From JBMOLC01 sp049324215 (lineage in GTDB: Bacteria > Patescibacteriota > Microgenomatia > UBA8517): DNA of 31,453 bases. The position numbers and the translations under genes were made by a program. The stretch is from NCBI GenBank assembly GCA_049324215.1, contig JBMOLC010000040.1, forward strand, positions 1-31,453, written 5' to 3'. Shown piece by piece: positions 20,914 to 29,594 of the stretch (positions are counted from its first letter, which is position 1; each line of letters opens with the position of its first letter). The notes beneath the pieces are model-generated. The model was not told the DNA's origin, made no database searches, and saw only the letters and a program-made list of their open reading frames with translations.

Positions 20914-22056
20914 CTAGTGCCTGCGGAGGAAGGCGGGAATTTCGAATTTTTCTCCAAAAATATCTTCTTGCGGCCCTTCCTCCTCTGGAGGCTCCAGTCT
21001 CTCCGGCTCTTCCTCCTCTTTTTCCTTTTTTGGTGGCTCGCTAATTACACCTTGAATTGTGGGAGCTGCTGTCTTGGCGATACCTGCAAGCCTGGCCCTG
21101 GTCTCGTCAAAGCCCGTGGCAATGACCGTTATTCTTACCTGGTCGACGAGGTCGTCTTTGATGACGGCACCAAAAATGATGTTTGCGTCGGGATCTGCCG
21201 AAGAGGAAATAATTCGGGCTGCTTCATCAACCTCAAACATCGTTAGGTCGCTTCCTCCCGCAATGTTGAAAAGAACCCCTCTTGCTCCTTCGATTGAAAG
21301 GTCAAGTAAGGGTGAAGAAACTGCTGCACGGGCAGCCATTTGGGCCCGATTCTCTCCCACACCGGTTCCTATCCCTAGAAGTGCGGTTCCCGCATCCTGC
21401 ATAATGGCTTTGACGTCGGCAAAGTCAACGTTAACCAGTCCTGCGGTCGTAATGATGTCTGCAATTCCTCCAACCGCTTGCCCGAGGACGGCGTCAACGA
21501 CCCTAAAGGCTTCGAGTAAGGTCATTTTCCTATCGATTACATCCATTAAGCGTTGGTTGGGAATAACAATTAGGGTGTCTACCTCTTGTCTGAGATTTTC
21601 GATGCCATCGTCGGCAATAACTGCCCTTCTTGTTCCTTCAAAAGCAAAGGGTTTGGTGACAATGGCAACCGTTAGGGCTCCAGCTTCCTTGGCGAGTTTC
21701 GCAATTACCGGCGAGGCTCCGGTTCCTGTTCCACCCCCCATACCTGCTGTCAAAAATACCATGTCGCTATCTATAAGAAGCTCTTTTATTTTCTCGGTCG
21801 ATTCCTCGGCCGCCTGAATTCCCAGGTCCGGATTTCCTCCGACCCCGAGTCCTTTGGTTATCTTTTCTCCGATCTGAAGCTTGGTGGGGGCTTTATTGGC
21901 CAGAAGTACTTGGGCGTCGGTATTGATGGCGATAAACTCCACGCCGTTGATATTGTCTCCCTCGATCATCGAGGAAATTGCATTTCCTCCACCCCCGCCG
22001 ATACCAATAACTTTTATTTTGGCAATTCTGGCAGAGTCAGGTTTAACTAGCGCCAT
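20914..22056 (-). CDS. ftsZ: Cell division GTPase FtsZ
   Basis: This 380-aa tubulin-like GTPase builds the Z-ring. The N-terminal nucleotide-binding region KVIGIGGGGGNAISSMIE, the tubulin signature GGGTGTGASPV (residues 107-116), and the T7 synergy loop NVDFADVKAIMQDAGTALLG are intact. A short acidic linker (EEEEPERLEPPEEE) leads to the conserved C-terminal peptide EKFEIPAFLRRH, which binds FtsA; here it ends in RRH close to the usual IPAFLRR. Length is normal. It is the last core gene of the cluster after ftsQ and ftsA, with 57 bases between ftsA and ftsZ that hold a possible promoter and an inverted repeat. Confidence 0.98.
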   Translation of the reverse strand: MALVKPDSARIAKIKVIGIGGGGGNAISSMIEGDNINGVEFIAINTDAQVLLANKAPTKLQIGEKITKGLGVGGNPDLGIQAAEESTEKIKELLIDSDMVFLTAGMGGGTGTGASPVIAKLAKEAGALTVAIVTKPFAFEGTRRAVIADDGIENLRQEVDTLIVIPNQRLMDVIDRKMTLLEAFRVVDAVLGQAVGGIADIITTAGLVNVDFADVKAIMQDAGTALLGIGTGVGENRAQMAARAAVSSPLLDLSIEGARGVLFNIAGGSDLTMFEVDEAARIISSSADPDANIIFGAVIKDDLVDQVRITVIATGFDETRARLAGIAKTAAPTIQGVISEPPKKEKEEEEPERLEPPEEEGPQEDIFGEKFEIPAFLRRH

Positions 22057-22073
22057 AACTTATTTGTAGAGGG

Positions 22074-22102
22074 ATTTTAACGCGCCCTAACAATTAACGC
22101 AA
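22074..22102 (-). promoter_or_regulatory. Possible promoter of ftsZ (TTGCGT-17-TAAAAT)
   Basis: TTGCGT (22102-22097, 3/6) is 17 bases from TAAAAT (22079-22074, 5/6), giving a leader of about ten bases before the ATG at 22056. An inverted repeat, GCCCTAA (22084-22090)/TTAGGGC (22114-22120), runs from the ftsA stop codon into this promoter. Confidence 0.4.
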
Positions 22103-22113
22103 GTCCCCCTCTT

Positions 22114-23367
22114 TTAGGGCAGGAGGTTTTTAAGGGTCTCTATTATTTTTCCAATCGTTCCCGAGGCAGGAAGTTTGATATTTCTGAGTGCTCCTTCTTG
22201 GGGAAGATTGATGCTGGCTCCATAAAGAATTAGCCCGACGGGGGTGGCAAAGGCAGGTACGATGATATCGTCGATTAAGCCGCCTATCCCCCGGGGTTTC
22301 CCGATTCTGACCGGTAAGGAAATCATTCTCTTTGCGGAGTCGACTGCCCCCACCGTCTCGGCTCCTCCGCCGGTGATAATTACTCCGGAAGGGACCCGAT
22401 TGGCAATCCCTTCTTTTTCCAGTTCAATCCTGACCATGGTAAAAATTTCATTTAAGCGGGGTCTAACTATCCCCTCGACCAAAGTCTTTTTAGATACCCT
22501 TTTATTGTCCGTCGCCCCCATGTCGGCGATGTCCATGAGGTCGCTTTCCTCTTCCTTCTTCTTGGTTGCCGAGAGAGCCATTTTTATCTGTTCGGCCGAC
22601 TCCAAAGATACCCTCAAGCCAATGGCCAGGTCGTTGGTCACGTTTCTAGCGCCGATGGGGATGACACCGGAGTAAGCTAGGCCCCCTTCGATAAAGGCCG
22701 TAATGGCCGTCGTCCCACCACCGATATCGACAACGACACAACCCAATTCTTTCTCGGTTGAGGATAAGACCGCATTGGCAGAAGCCAAACCGTTAAAAAC
22801 CAAGTCTTCGATGGCCACACCGACTTCGTTCAGGGCTTTACCTAAGTTTTTGATTGCCGCTCCCGCCGCCGTAATGATGTGGGTTTCAACTTCGAGTCTG
22901 ACTCCGCTCATTCCCACGGGGTCTTTAACGCCGGCTTCACCGTCGACGATAAATTCTCTGGGAATAACATGGATTACTTCTCGAGATTGGGGAAGAGAAA
23001 TGGCGCTGGCCGCCTCAATCACCCTTTCAACGTCATCGGGGATAATCTCACCGTCGGGGTCGGAGACAGCCACCACGCCGTGCGAATTTTGCGAATGGAT
23101 GTGGGCTCCCCCGACGCCAACGAAGGCGCGGTCAATATTGTAGCCCGCCATTCTCTCCGCCGCCTCAACCGAGGCAATGGTGGCCTCAACCGCCTCCTCG
23201 ATGTCCACGATCTGCCCCTTTCTGATGCCTTTTGCAGGAACCGAAGAGACGCCAACGATATTCACGCTGGTCTCAAAAGTGGTGGGGTCGACACTAACCT
23301 GGGATACGAGGGTCGCAATTTTTGAGGAACCGAGCTCGACTGCCGCAATGATTCTGGTTTTGGCCAT
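22114..23367 (-). CDS. ftsA: Cell division protein FtsA
   Basis: This 417-aa actin-like ATPase anchors FtsZ polymers to the membrane. The phosphate-1 loop region IIAAVELGSSKIATLV, the 1C-domain region (VGVGGAHIHSQNSHGVVAVS), phosphate-2 VVVDIGGGTTAITAF and the adenosine-binding motif GVIITGGGAET are all present in order. The C-terminus ends in a short helix, GTIGKIIETLKNLLP, fitting the amphipathic membrane-targeting helix of the family. The ATG at 23367 is six bases after the ftsQ stop, so the two are co-transcribed. Normal length. Confidence 0.97.
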   Translation of the reverse strand: MAKTRIIAAVELGSSKIATLVSQVSVDPTTFETSVNIVGVSSVPAKGIRKGQIVDIEEAVEATIASVEAAERMAGYNIDRAFVGVGGAHIHSQNSHGVVAVSDPDGEIIPDDVERVIEAASAISLPQSREVIHVIPREFIVDGEAGVKDPVGMSGVRLEVETHIITAAGAAIKNLGKALNEVGVAIEDLVFNGLASANAVLSSTEKELGCVVVDIGGGTTAITAFIEGGLAYSGVIPIGARNVTNDLAIGLRVSLESAEQIKMALSATKKKEEESDLMDIADMGATDNKRVSKKTLVEGIVRPRLNEIFTMVRIELEKEGIANRVPSGVIITGGGAETVGAVDSAKRMISLPVRIGKPRGIGGLIDDIIVPAFATPVGLILYGASINLPQEGALRNIKLPASGTIGKIIETLKNLLP

Positions 23368-23373
23368 AAATAT

Positions 23374-24072
23374 TTATCTTAAGACCGGATTTTTAAAGCG
23401 CAAATCGATTTCGCTGACGCTTGCGCCATTTACTATTCTAGTGTCTTTAGATTTGTCGTTCAACCTCCCAATGATTAGCCTTAATGCACCCAAAAGAATT
23501 TCCCTGTCTCCCGCAAGCGGAAATATTACACGTCTCCCCTCGAGAGAATCAACTACCAGTAAGCTGTCTTTTATCTTTCCTTCCCTGAGTTGATACTGCA
23601 GGAAGAGATCATAGACAAGGTTGAGGCCGAAAAAGATTTTGTCACTGACCCTTTCTCCAACCCCGGGAATTTTCTCGTCTATCTCCAGAAACGGCAAAGA
23701 CGAATCTTTTTCAATTTTGAGGACCGTCCCTTCTTGACCAACCAGTCCGAAAACTGCGGTGTCTTTCTCTTTAACCGCAAACTTGGGCTTTTTCTCAAGA
23801 ATGTCGACCTTGAGAATGGCGGGGATCTTAAACTGCAGAGAAAAATCAGTCACCGAGGTTTCAGCTCCTAAAACCTCGGTGACTTGTTTTTTGGCCTCTT
23901 TTAGATTTTTGCCTTCAAACCCTCTGAGCTTCCCCTCTAAAGAATTCGAACACGGCCCGAATTGGCTTTTACAGGCGATGCTCGTCACCCGAATAAGACA
24001 AGGGAGATAAATAACTAAAAAGACAACTAAGGCTATAAATAGCAGAGGCAAAACAAACTTTAAATACTTCAC
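23374..24072 (-). CDS. ftsQ: Cell division protein FtsQ/DivIB
   Basis: This 232-aa bitopic membrane protein of the divisome links early and late division proteins. One N-terminal helix (YLKFVLPLLFIALVVFLVIY) is followed by a POTRA-like and beta domain (GFEGKNLKEAKKQVTEVLGA; FKIPAILKVDILEKKPKFAV, the latter a well-conserved FtsQ element; TAVFGLVGQEGTVLK) and a C-terminal DLRFKNPVL, which resembles the IDLRFxNxV end of the family. Two cysteines just after the helix (ACKSQFGPC) may form a disulfide. The GTG at 24072 is chosen because it overlaps the murG stop as GTGA; a longer frame begins with TTG at 24090. Assignment is by position and these marks, since FtsQ diverges fast. Confidence 0.88.
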   Translation of the reverse strand: MKYLKFVLPLLFIALVVFLVIYLPCLIRVTSIACKSQFGPCSNSLEGKLRGFEGKNLKEAKKQVTEVLGAETSVTDFSLQFKIPAILKVDILEKKPKFAVKEKDTAVFGLVGQEGTVLKIEKDSSLPFLEIDEKIPGVGERVSDKIFFGLNLVYDLFLQYQLREGKIKDSLLVVDSLEGRRVIFPLAGDREILLGALRLIIGRLNDKSKDTRIVNGASVSEIDLRFKNPVLR

Positions 24073-25172
24073 GTCAGATACTCCCGGCAAAGATTAACCA
24101 ACTTTTTGGCTGCCCCCAGGTCCGGGCTAGCCACACCTTGCACCCCTTTAACCATTTCGGCCCAATTTTCGATTAAGCCGGCAGTTTCGGCAAGAAGCTT
24201 CTCGGAATTCAAAGCTTGCTGGGGTAAAACCTTGGCAATTCCTGACTCCGCCGCGAAAGTAGCGTTCTTAGTCTGCTCATCAAGGTAGCTAAAAGGCAGG
24301 GGAATAAGAAGAGCCGGCCGTTTGACTACCAAGACCTCACTCACCGTATTTGCCCCGGCTCTAGCAATGACAATGTCTGCCTTCGCATATGTTTCCGCCA
24401 TCTGGTCCGGGTCGATATTGGCAAAGACCTTGTAGTTAGGCTTAAGCTTTTGAGGCAGTTTTTCTTCTCTTTGTCTAAATTTCTCAAAGTCCAGCTCTCC
24501 GGTCAAATGAATTACTCGATACCTAGCTAGGAGTTTCTCCAGTATTTCATTAATGAGGTTATTGATGGTTAAAGAACCTCGGGAGCCACCGCTAATTAAA
24601 ATCGTCGGCGGATTGCCGAGCTCACTTTTGGCTTTGACTCGTACGATAGGAGCGAGAATAGGATTCCCGACGACCACGCATTTATCTTTTGGGAAATACT
24701 TGAGGCTACTTTCTCGAGCTAAGGCAATTTTGCGAGCGAAGAAGGCAGAGAGCCGATTGGCGCGTCCCGCTGCTGCGGTCTGCTCGTGGAGAATGACGGG
24801 AATTCCTAAAATTGCCCCCACCAAAACCACGGGGAAGGCGGCAAAGCCCCCGAAAGAGACTACCAGCTTGGGCTTGATCTTAACTAGAAGATAGAAAGCG
24901 TGCAAGATTCCAACGGGGATTTTTAAAAAAGAAGGAATCGCGTAAGGGGTAAAGCGTCGCTGAATTCTGCCGGTAAAAACCGGGTAAAATACCACTCCTT
25001 CTTTTGGCAGAAATTTTGATTCCAGCGTATCAACATTTTTTCCTTCGACTGCTCTTTGGGCTCCCAACCAAAAGAGGGCGAGCTTTGGATACTTCTTTTT
25101 AAATTCCTGGATAAAAGCTAGGGCCGTGGTCCCGGCGTGCCCACCCGTCAAGACAATGTTACTTTTTTTCAT
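24069..25172 (-). CDS. murG: UDP-GlcNAc:lipid I N-acetylglucosaminyltransferase MurG
   Basis: This 367-aa GT-B enzyme adds GlcNAc to lipid I to form lipid II at the inner membrane face. The first glycine-rich loop is TGGHAGTTALAFIQEF, shorter than the usual GGTGGH. The acceptor-side loop VVSFGGFAAFPVVL, the strand with VILHEQTAAAGRANRL, the second glycine loop ILISGGSRGSLTINNLI and the donor-binding region VIARAGANTVSEVLVVKRPALLIPLP are present, followed by DEQTKNA. It overlaps the ftsW 3' end by 14 bases and has one of the few clear Shine-Dalgarno sequences of the window (AAGGGGAG, three bases before the ATG). Its stop overlaps the ftsQ GTG. Confidence 0.96.
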   Translation of the reverse strand: MKKSNIVLTGGHAGTTALAFIQEFKKKYPKLALFWLGAQRAVEGKNVDTLESKFLPKEGVVFYPVFTGRIQRRFTPYAIPSFLKIPVGILHAFYLLVKIKPKLVVSFGGFAAFPVVLVGAILGIPVILHEQTAAAGRANRLSAFFARKIALARESSLKYFPKDKCVVVGNPILAPIVRVKAKSELGNPPTILISGGSRGSLTINNLINEILEKLLARYRVIHLTGELDFEKFRQREEKLPQKLKPNYKVFANIDPDQMAETYAKADIVIARAGANTVSEVLVVKRPALLIPLPFSYLDEQTKNATFAAESGIAKVLPQQALNSEKLLAETAGLIENWAEMVKGVQGVASPDLGAAKKLVNLCREYLT

Positions 25173-26256
25173 GGACTCCCCTTGAGATACTTAAAAGTAT
25201 ACCGCAAGCAACTAGAACCATGGTCAGGGCACTGCCTCCGTAAGAAAAAAATGGCAAAGGGACACCCGTTAAGGGCACGAGGGCGACCATGGAGGCGATG
25301 TTGAGAAAAGTCTGACCCCCGATCCAGGTAGCAATGCCAATAGTTAGAACCTGCGCGAATCTATCCGAGACCGAGAAAGCAATTTTGAGGGCGCGGAGGA
25401 TAAAAAAGACGAAAAGACAGATCAATAAAAATGCTCCGATAAAACCTATTTCTTCGGCGATAATGGCAAAGATGGAATCGGTAGCTGCCTCCGGCAAAAA
25501 AAGAAATTTCTGACGCGACTGGCCTAGCCCGACACCAAAAAGCCCCCCCGAACCCAAAGCCAGAAGAATTTGCCGGAGATGGTAATCGCGGCCCAAGGGA
25601 TCCTCCTGCTGGGCCAAAAAGGTCAGCAGTCGATTTCGTCTGTAATCCGAGGTCACAATCGCCAGAAAGCCGATGCCTATTCCCACCAGTCCACCCATCA
25701 GGATGTAGACAAGGTTTAGTCCGGAAACAAAAATCTGCGCAAACCCGATGGCCAAAATCACCAGAGTCGTACCCAAATCAGGTTGAAGCATGACCAGAGC
25801 TGCCACTACCCCTAACGGGAGAAAAAAAGAAAAAGGGCCTTTAGATTTGGCAGCTACCTTGGCCAGATAGACGGCCAGGGCTAACTTGACAAACTCTGAA
25901 GGCTGGATCGAAATGGGGCCAAGAATTAACCAGCGACGGGCGCCCAAAAACTTGGTTCCAACCCCGGGCACAAGGACCAGAAGAAGTAGGACCAGGCTGG
26001 CTACAAAAAGGGGTGTGGCTATTTTTTGCCAAAAGACGGGGCTAACTCTGGCGACAATAAACATTAAAACTATTCCCAATAAGCCCCAGACTGCCTGCTG
26101 TTTGACAAAATAAAACTTGTCTTGAAATAAATTTAGCGCCTGGGGAGCCGAGGCATCTGCCACCGCAATTAGCCCCAAAGAAGTCAGAACAAAAACTACA
26201 TACAGAAGTTTTCTGTCAATGGTTTTACTCTGCTTTTTAAGCTTAATTCTACCCAC
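25159..26256 (-). CDS. ftsW: FtsW-type SEDS peptidoglycan polymerase
   Basis: This 365-aa polytopic protein polymerises lipid II at the septum. About ten helices are visible. Family marks: GPISIQPSEFVKLALAVYLA, the catalytic-Asp motif LQPDLGTTLVILAI, QEDPLGRDYHLRQILLALGS, FLPEAATDSIFAIIAEEIGF and PLTGVPLPFFSYGGSALT. Unlike the rodA copy in this window, QPDLG is intact. The GTG at 26256 is chosen because it directly follows the mraY stop (TAATGTG), while the longer frame starts with TTG at 26292 inside mraY. Position between mraY and murG supports FtsW over RodA. Its partner septal PBP is not in the window. Confidence 0.93.
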   Translation of the reverse strand: MGRIKLKKQSKTIDRKLLYVVFVLTSLGLIAVADASAPQALNLFQDKFYFVKQQAVWGLLGIVLMFIVARVSPVFWQKIATPLFVASLVLLLLVLVPGVGTKFLGARRWLILGPISIQPSEFVKLALAVYLAKVAAKSKGPFSFFLPLGVVAALVMLQPDLGTTLVILAIGFAQIFVSGLNLVYILMGGLVGIGIGFLAIVTSDYRRNRLLTFLAQQEDPLGRDYHLRQILLALGSGGLFGVGLGQSRQKFLFLPEAATDSIFAIIAEEIGFIGAFLLICLFVFFILRALKIAFSVSDRFAQVLTIGIATWIGGQTFLNIASMVALVPLTGVPLPFFSYGGSALTMVLVACGILLSISRGVHEKK

Positions 26257-26257
26257 A

Positions 26258-27313
26258 TTAGATTGTAGCCAGCCAAAGACCAAAAATTGCAAGTATTATT
26301 CCCGCCAGCCAGGCTCGGGTGACTATTTTGGGTTCCTCCCAACCAATCGCCAAAAGACCATGGTGAATGGGTGCGAGCGGGAAAATTGGCCTTTTTAATA
26401 TCCTCCAGCCGAGAATCTGGATAGCGGAAGAAACGACCTCGATCACAAAAATCCCGCCGATAACCACCAGGGCCACAATGCTCCCGGTTAAAAGCCCGAT
26501 CACGGCGAGCATTGCCCCAAACGATAAAGCACCAGCGTCTCCCAAAAAAATTCTGGCTGGGTAGACATTGAAATAGAGAAAAGAAATTATCGCGCCGAGC
26601 CACAAAGCAATAAAAATCGAAAGGGGAGTATCAAGACTCCCGGCGGCAATGACGCCGAAGGCGAGAAGACAAATCATGAGAAGTCCAGAGGCTAAGCCAT
26701 CAAGACCGTCGGTAATATTAAACGCGTTGGCAAATGAAACGATGACAAAAGCGGCGAAAGGGATATACCAATTGCCGAGGTTGACGGTCAAACCAATAAG
26801 GGGAATATGGAGAATATAGAGATTTAAGTTGGTCTTAATTAGATAAGCGATAACAAAAGCCAAAACCCATTGGAGAATAAACTTTTGCCCCCTAGCCAGG
26901 CCAAAAGCCAGACCGATTACTCCTCGGGTGGGTCGACCGAAGATTTTTATCAAATCGTCGAATAGTCCCAGGAGTGCAAAAGAAAGAAAAGTAAAAAAGA
27001 TGATAAAGAGTTCTTTTTTGAGACTATAAGCCGACTCGATGAATACGCCGGCGTAGCTGGCTATAGGGAAAAGAATGGCAAATAGAATTGAAACGATGAG
27101 AATTACCAATATTCCCCCACCCACCGGCGTTCCCGCTTTAATATCGTGCAGCCGATCAAAAAGCGGGACCTTGCCGGACCTTGGAGCTTCTTTTCTGCGG
27201 GTTATTCTCAACTTGTAAAGAAGGTCGATGAAGGGAACGACGAAAATACTGGTAATCAAGAAGGAAAAAATGATTAGACCCAAGGCCAAGGGCAGTAAAT
27301 TTGGCGTACCCAT
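26258..27313 (-). CDS. mraY: Phospho-MurNAc-pentapeptide translocase MraY
   Basis: This 351-aa polytopic membrane enzyme transfers phospho-MurNAc-pentapeptide to undecaprenyl phosphate, making lipid I. Key parts: the N-terminal cytosolic loop HDIKAGTPVGGGILVIL (the usual HxxKxGTPTMGG with V for TM), the acidic pair FALLGLFDDLIKIFGR, the third catalytic site NAFNITDGLDGLASGLL, YFNVYPARIFLGDAGALSFG and the late motif PIFPLAPIHHGLLAIGWEE, whose PIHHG matches the MraY HHH-type motif. Length is normal. It is the first gene of the mraY-ftsW-murG-ftsQ-ftsA-ftsZ series, with its own promoter and the ATG ten bases after TATAAT. Confidence 0.96.
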   Translation of the reverse strand: MGTPNLLPLALGLIIFSFLITSIFVVPFIDLLYKLRITRRKEAPRSGKVPLFDRLHDIKAGTPVGGGILVILIVSILFAILFPIASYAGVFIESAYSLKKELFIIFFTFLSFALLGLFDDLIKIFGRPTRGVIGLAFGLARGQKFILQWVLAFVIAYLIKTNLNLYILHIPLIGLTVNLGNWYIPFAAFVIVSFANAFNITDGLDGLASGLLMICLLAFGVIAAGSLDTPLSIFIALWLGAIISFLYFNVYPARIFLGDAGALSFGAMLAVIGLLTGSIVALVVIGGIFVIEVVSSAIQILGWRILKRPIFPLAPIHHGLLAIGWEEPKIVTRAWLAGIILAIFGLWLATI

Positions 27314-27323
27314 ACTTATCCTG

Positions 27324-27352
27324 ATTATAGCGAAATGCAGGCCGACTATAAA
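27324..27352 (-). promoter_or_regulatory. Promoter of the mraY-ftsZ cluster (TTTATA-17-TATAAT)
   Basis: TTTATA (27352-27347, 4/6) and a perfect TATAAT (27329-27324) are 17 bases apart, with ten bases before the mraY ATG at 27313. The -35 box overlaps the last codons of the FemAB-type gene, so mraY can be expressed apart from the genes upstream. Confidence 0.6.
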
Positions 27353-28374
27353 CGCCTAAAAATTCTGCGCAGAGTTTCAAATATGTAAGTAAGCCAATAT
27401 TTCCAGGAAATCGGCAAATCGTGTGCATGAAGCCAATCAACCCGTTCCCCACCGAAACCTTTTTTAAAAAGAGTCACTCCTGCAAATCTGTGGCGTGGGC
27501 TATCGGTGGGAGCAATTCCCCAAAAGTTATAATAACGACATCCTCTTTTTTTTGCCGTTTCGATGATACGCCACTGCAGAACACAAGAAAAGGGGATGAC
27601 CGGGTAAGCGCTGGTTGATGCACTGTGGTGATAGTAGGCGTATTTTCCATAAAAAATGATAATTGCGCTAGCTAAGTATCGCGAACCCTTTCTACAAAGA
27701 AAATTTTCAGCTTGCCCGTCTTTACCGAAGGTTTCAAGCTGGGCTCTAAAAAGCTTTTCTGGAAACCCGACAAATTTATGTCTCTTAACGGTTTCTTTTT
27801 GTAGTTTTGCTAAAATCCTTGCCGACTCCGGGTCCTTGGTTGACTCTACAACCAATTTCATTCCCAAACCTTTGCGGATAAGGTATCTCGTTGTCTTCCG
27901 CATTCCAGCCAGAAGCACCCCGTCTTCCGGAGAAATATCCAAAACCCATGTATTCTCAGCATGAAGGTGCATCGGGGACGAAATAAAACCCAAATTCGAC
28001 AAAAGCTCTCTATTTTTTGGTTTGTCTAGCAGTTCGGGTCGAATTCTAATAAACCAAACCCTTTCTTGTTTACCAAGAATTTTTATCGACTTTACAAAGT
28101 AATTTATTACTCTTCTGTCATCCCAATTGATAATCGGTCCCGCAGGAATCAATAAGTGTGGGCCTCTTTTTGCCTCTTCTTTTATTGCGAGGTATATTCC
28201 CTCTAGAACCGATGTTTGTTTATTGTAAATTCCCACTCGAAAAATTTTCCTTCCCATCAATCGGTTGGTTTCTCCCCAATTCCAAGATTGGAGAAAGGAC
28301 TGTGGGTTTCGCGACAAGAGAAAATCTTCCCAAATTTTCTTGTCTGTAACTATCTTTTCCTCAAAGTCTCCCAT
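27346..28374 (-). CDS. FemAB/FemX-type peptidoglycan interpeptide-bridge aminoacyltransferase
   Basis: This 342-aa soluble GNAT-fold protein resembles FemX/FmhB. These enzymes use aminoacyl-tRNA to add amino acids to the lysine side chain of the stem peptide on lipid II. N-terminal FLQSWNWGETNRLMGRKIFR and LLIPAGPIINWDD are typical; FIRIRPEL, NTWVLDISPE and MRKTTRYLIRKG mark the middle; HHSASTSAYPVIPFSCVLQW and YYNFWGIAPTDSPRHRFAGV with FKKGFGGE are the well-conserved end. The tRNA-binding coiled-coil arm of the longer staphylococcal enzymes is absent. The ATG at 28374 lies inside the 3' end of the aminotransferase gene (25-base overlap). Position next to mraY and murG supports a role in wall precursor modification. 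The amino acid added cannot be told. Confidence 0.88.
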   Translation of the reverse strand: MGDFEEKIVTDKKIWEDFLLSRNPQSFLQSWNWGETNRLMGRKIFRVGIYNKQTSVLEGIYLAIKEEAKRGPHLLIPAGPIINWDDRRVINYFVKSIKILGKQERVWFIRIRPELLDKPKNRELLSNLGFISSPMHLHAENTWVLDISPEDGVLLAGMRKTTRYLIRKGLGMKLVVESTKDPESARILAKLQKETVKRHKFVGFPEKLFRAQLETFGKDGQAENFLCRKGSRYLASAIIIFYGKYAYYHHSASTSAYPVIPFSCVLQWRIIETAKKRGCRYYNFWGIAPTDSPRHRFAGVTLFKKGFGGERVDWLHAHDLPISWKYWLTYIFETLRRIFRRL

Positions 28375-29594
28375 TCTTTTAATAAAAAAATTACATCCTG
28401 GGCTTCTTTTTCGGATAGGGCTGGATAGGTAGGCAAGTTTAAAATCATTTCCGAATATTCCTCTGCGTTAGGGCAAGATCCTTTTGTGTAAAAGACTTTT
28501 TTCAGATTTTTACAAGGAGGAATAATCCCTTTATACCAATCACCCAGAAGTATCCCTTCATTTTTTGCATACAAAAAGATTTCTTTCGAATTAGGATGTC
28601 TAACAGGAAATCTCAACCATAACGATCTAGGCTCTTCTGAAGGCAAGACAAAATCTAAATTTCTAAGCTCTTTTAAATATAGGGAGGCTATTTTTTGTCG
28701 ATGCTTGTTGTATTTTTCTAATTTCTTCAACTGATTCAGGGCGAGCAACGCTAAACCTCCAGGAAATTTTAGAGGAAAAAACTGGGGTTGCTGACCAATT
28801 TTTTCTTTTTTATAAACCGCTTTAGAAAGTAAACCCGCTCTTTGCAACAAATATAAAAATATTTTACCCAGAACTAAGTTGTAGGTAGGGAGAATTAAGC
28901 TCATGGCAACGGGGTGAAATAACTGTTGGAATATCCAAAATGCTGAGGGCTCTGCAATCTTAGCAACTATCCTTTTAATACGCCTATAATCTACTTCATT
29001 CGAACAAAGTATAACTCCGCCAAAAATTGACGACAAAATCTTATCTCTCCCAAAGCTAAAGAAAGAGATGTCTCCAAAAGTTCCCGCCTTCCAGCCATTC
29101 ACACTAAGTCCTAGAGCGTGTGCGCAATCCTCAATTAATGTAAGACCGCTCTTCTTGGCAATCTGCTTTATTGCGTTGACATTTGCGGCAATACCAAATG
29201 TATGTTGGATAATAACAGCTTTCGTTTGTCGCCCCAGCTTTCTTTTGAGATCGCGGGGGTCTAAATTATAGGAATCGTCGATATCGATGTATTTTGGTCT
29301 AGCCCCTGTCCAAATGACGGAATTCGGTACTGCAACGCAGGTAAAAGCTTGAATTGCTACCTCATCGCCCTTTCCCACCCCTAAAGCTTTAAGAATAAGG
29401 TACAAAGCACTCCTCCCACTATTAAGAGCAATAGCCCTATATCTTGCCCCAAACTTAGCCGCGAATTCTTTCTCGAATAGTTTTACATATTCACTGTTTC
29501 TCCACCGCCAAGGTGAAAAAAGTAACTTCCATGCCAATCGAATATCGTCTTTTTCAGTATTGGGGGAAAGAGAAATAGCGATGGGCCTACGCAT
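28350..29594 (-). CDS. DegT/DnrJ/EryC1/StrS-family PLP aminotransferase
   Basis: This 414-aa PLP enzyme belongs to the sugar aminotransferase family, which commonly converts a keto-sugar nucleotide to an amino sugar with glutamate or glutamine as donor. Visible marks: ALNSGRSALYLILKALGVGK (phosphate binding), QAFTCVAVPNSVIWTGARP, VIIQHTFGIAANVNAI, the Asp that holds the pyridine nitrogen in LIEDCAHALG, and the Schiff-base lysine in SFFSFGRDKILSSIFGGVI (about K185). The C-terminal half (230-330) is less typical and carries long hydrophobic stretches (LFHPVAMSLILPTYNLVLGK). The ATG at 29594 overlaps the end of the MurF-like gene by eight bases; a TTG at 29609 is the alternative. No sugar-nucleotide epimerase or dehydratase is nearby, so the substrate is unknown. 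Linkage to Mur and Fem genes suggests envelope sugar synthesis. Confidence 0.85.
   Translation of the reverse strand: MRRPIAISLSPNTEKDDIRLAWKLLFSPWRWRNSEYVKLFEKEFAAKFGARYRAIALNSGRSALYLILKALGVGKGDEVAIQAFTCVAVPNSVIWTGARPKYIDIDDSYNLDPRDLKRKLGRQTKAVIIQHTFGIAANVNAIKQIAKKSGLTLIEDCAHALGLSVNGWKAGTFGDISFFSFGRDKILSSIFGGVILCSNEVDYRRIKRIVAKIAEPSAFWIFQQLFHPVAMSLILPTYNLVLGKIFLYLLQRAGLLSKAVYKKEKIGQQPQFFPLKFPGGLALLALNQLKKLEKYNKHRQKIASLYLKELRNLDFVLPSEEPRSLWLRFPVRHPNSKEIFLYAKNEGILLGDWYKGIIPPCKNLKKVFYTKGSCPNAEEYSEMILNLPTYPALSEKEAQDVIFLLKEWETLRKR

Noticed and set aside
26196..26603. Minus-strand frame of 135 codons across mraY and ftsW
   Set aside because: It lies in another frame inside well-supported mraY and ftsW coding sequence and matches no family.
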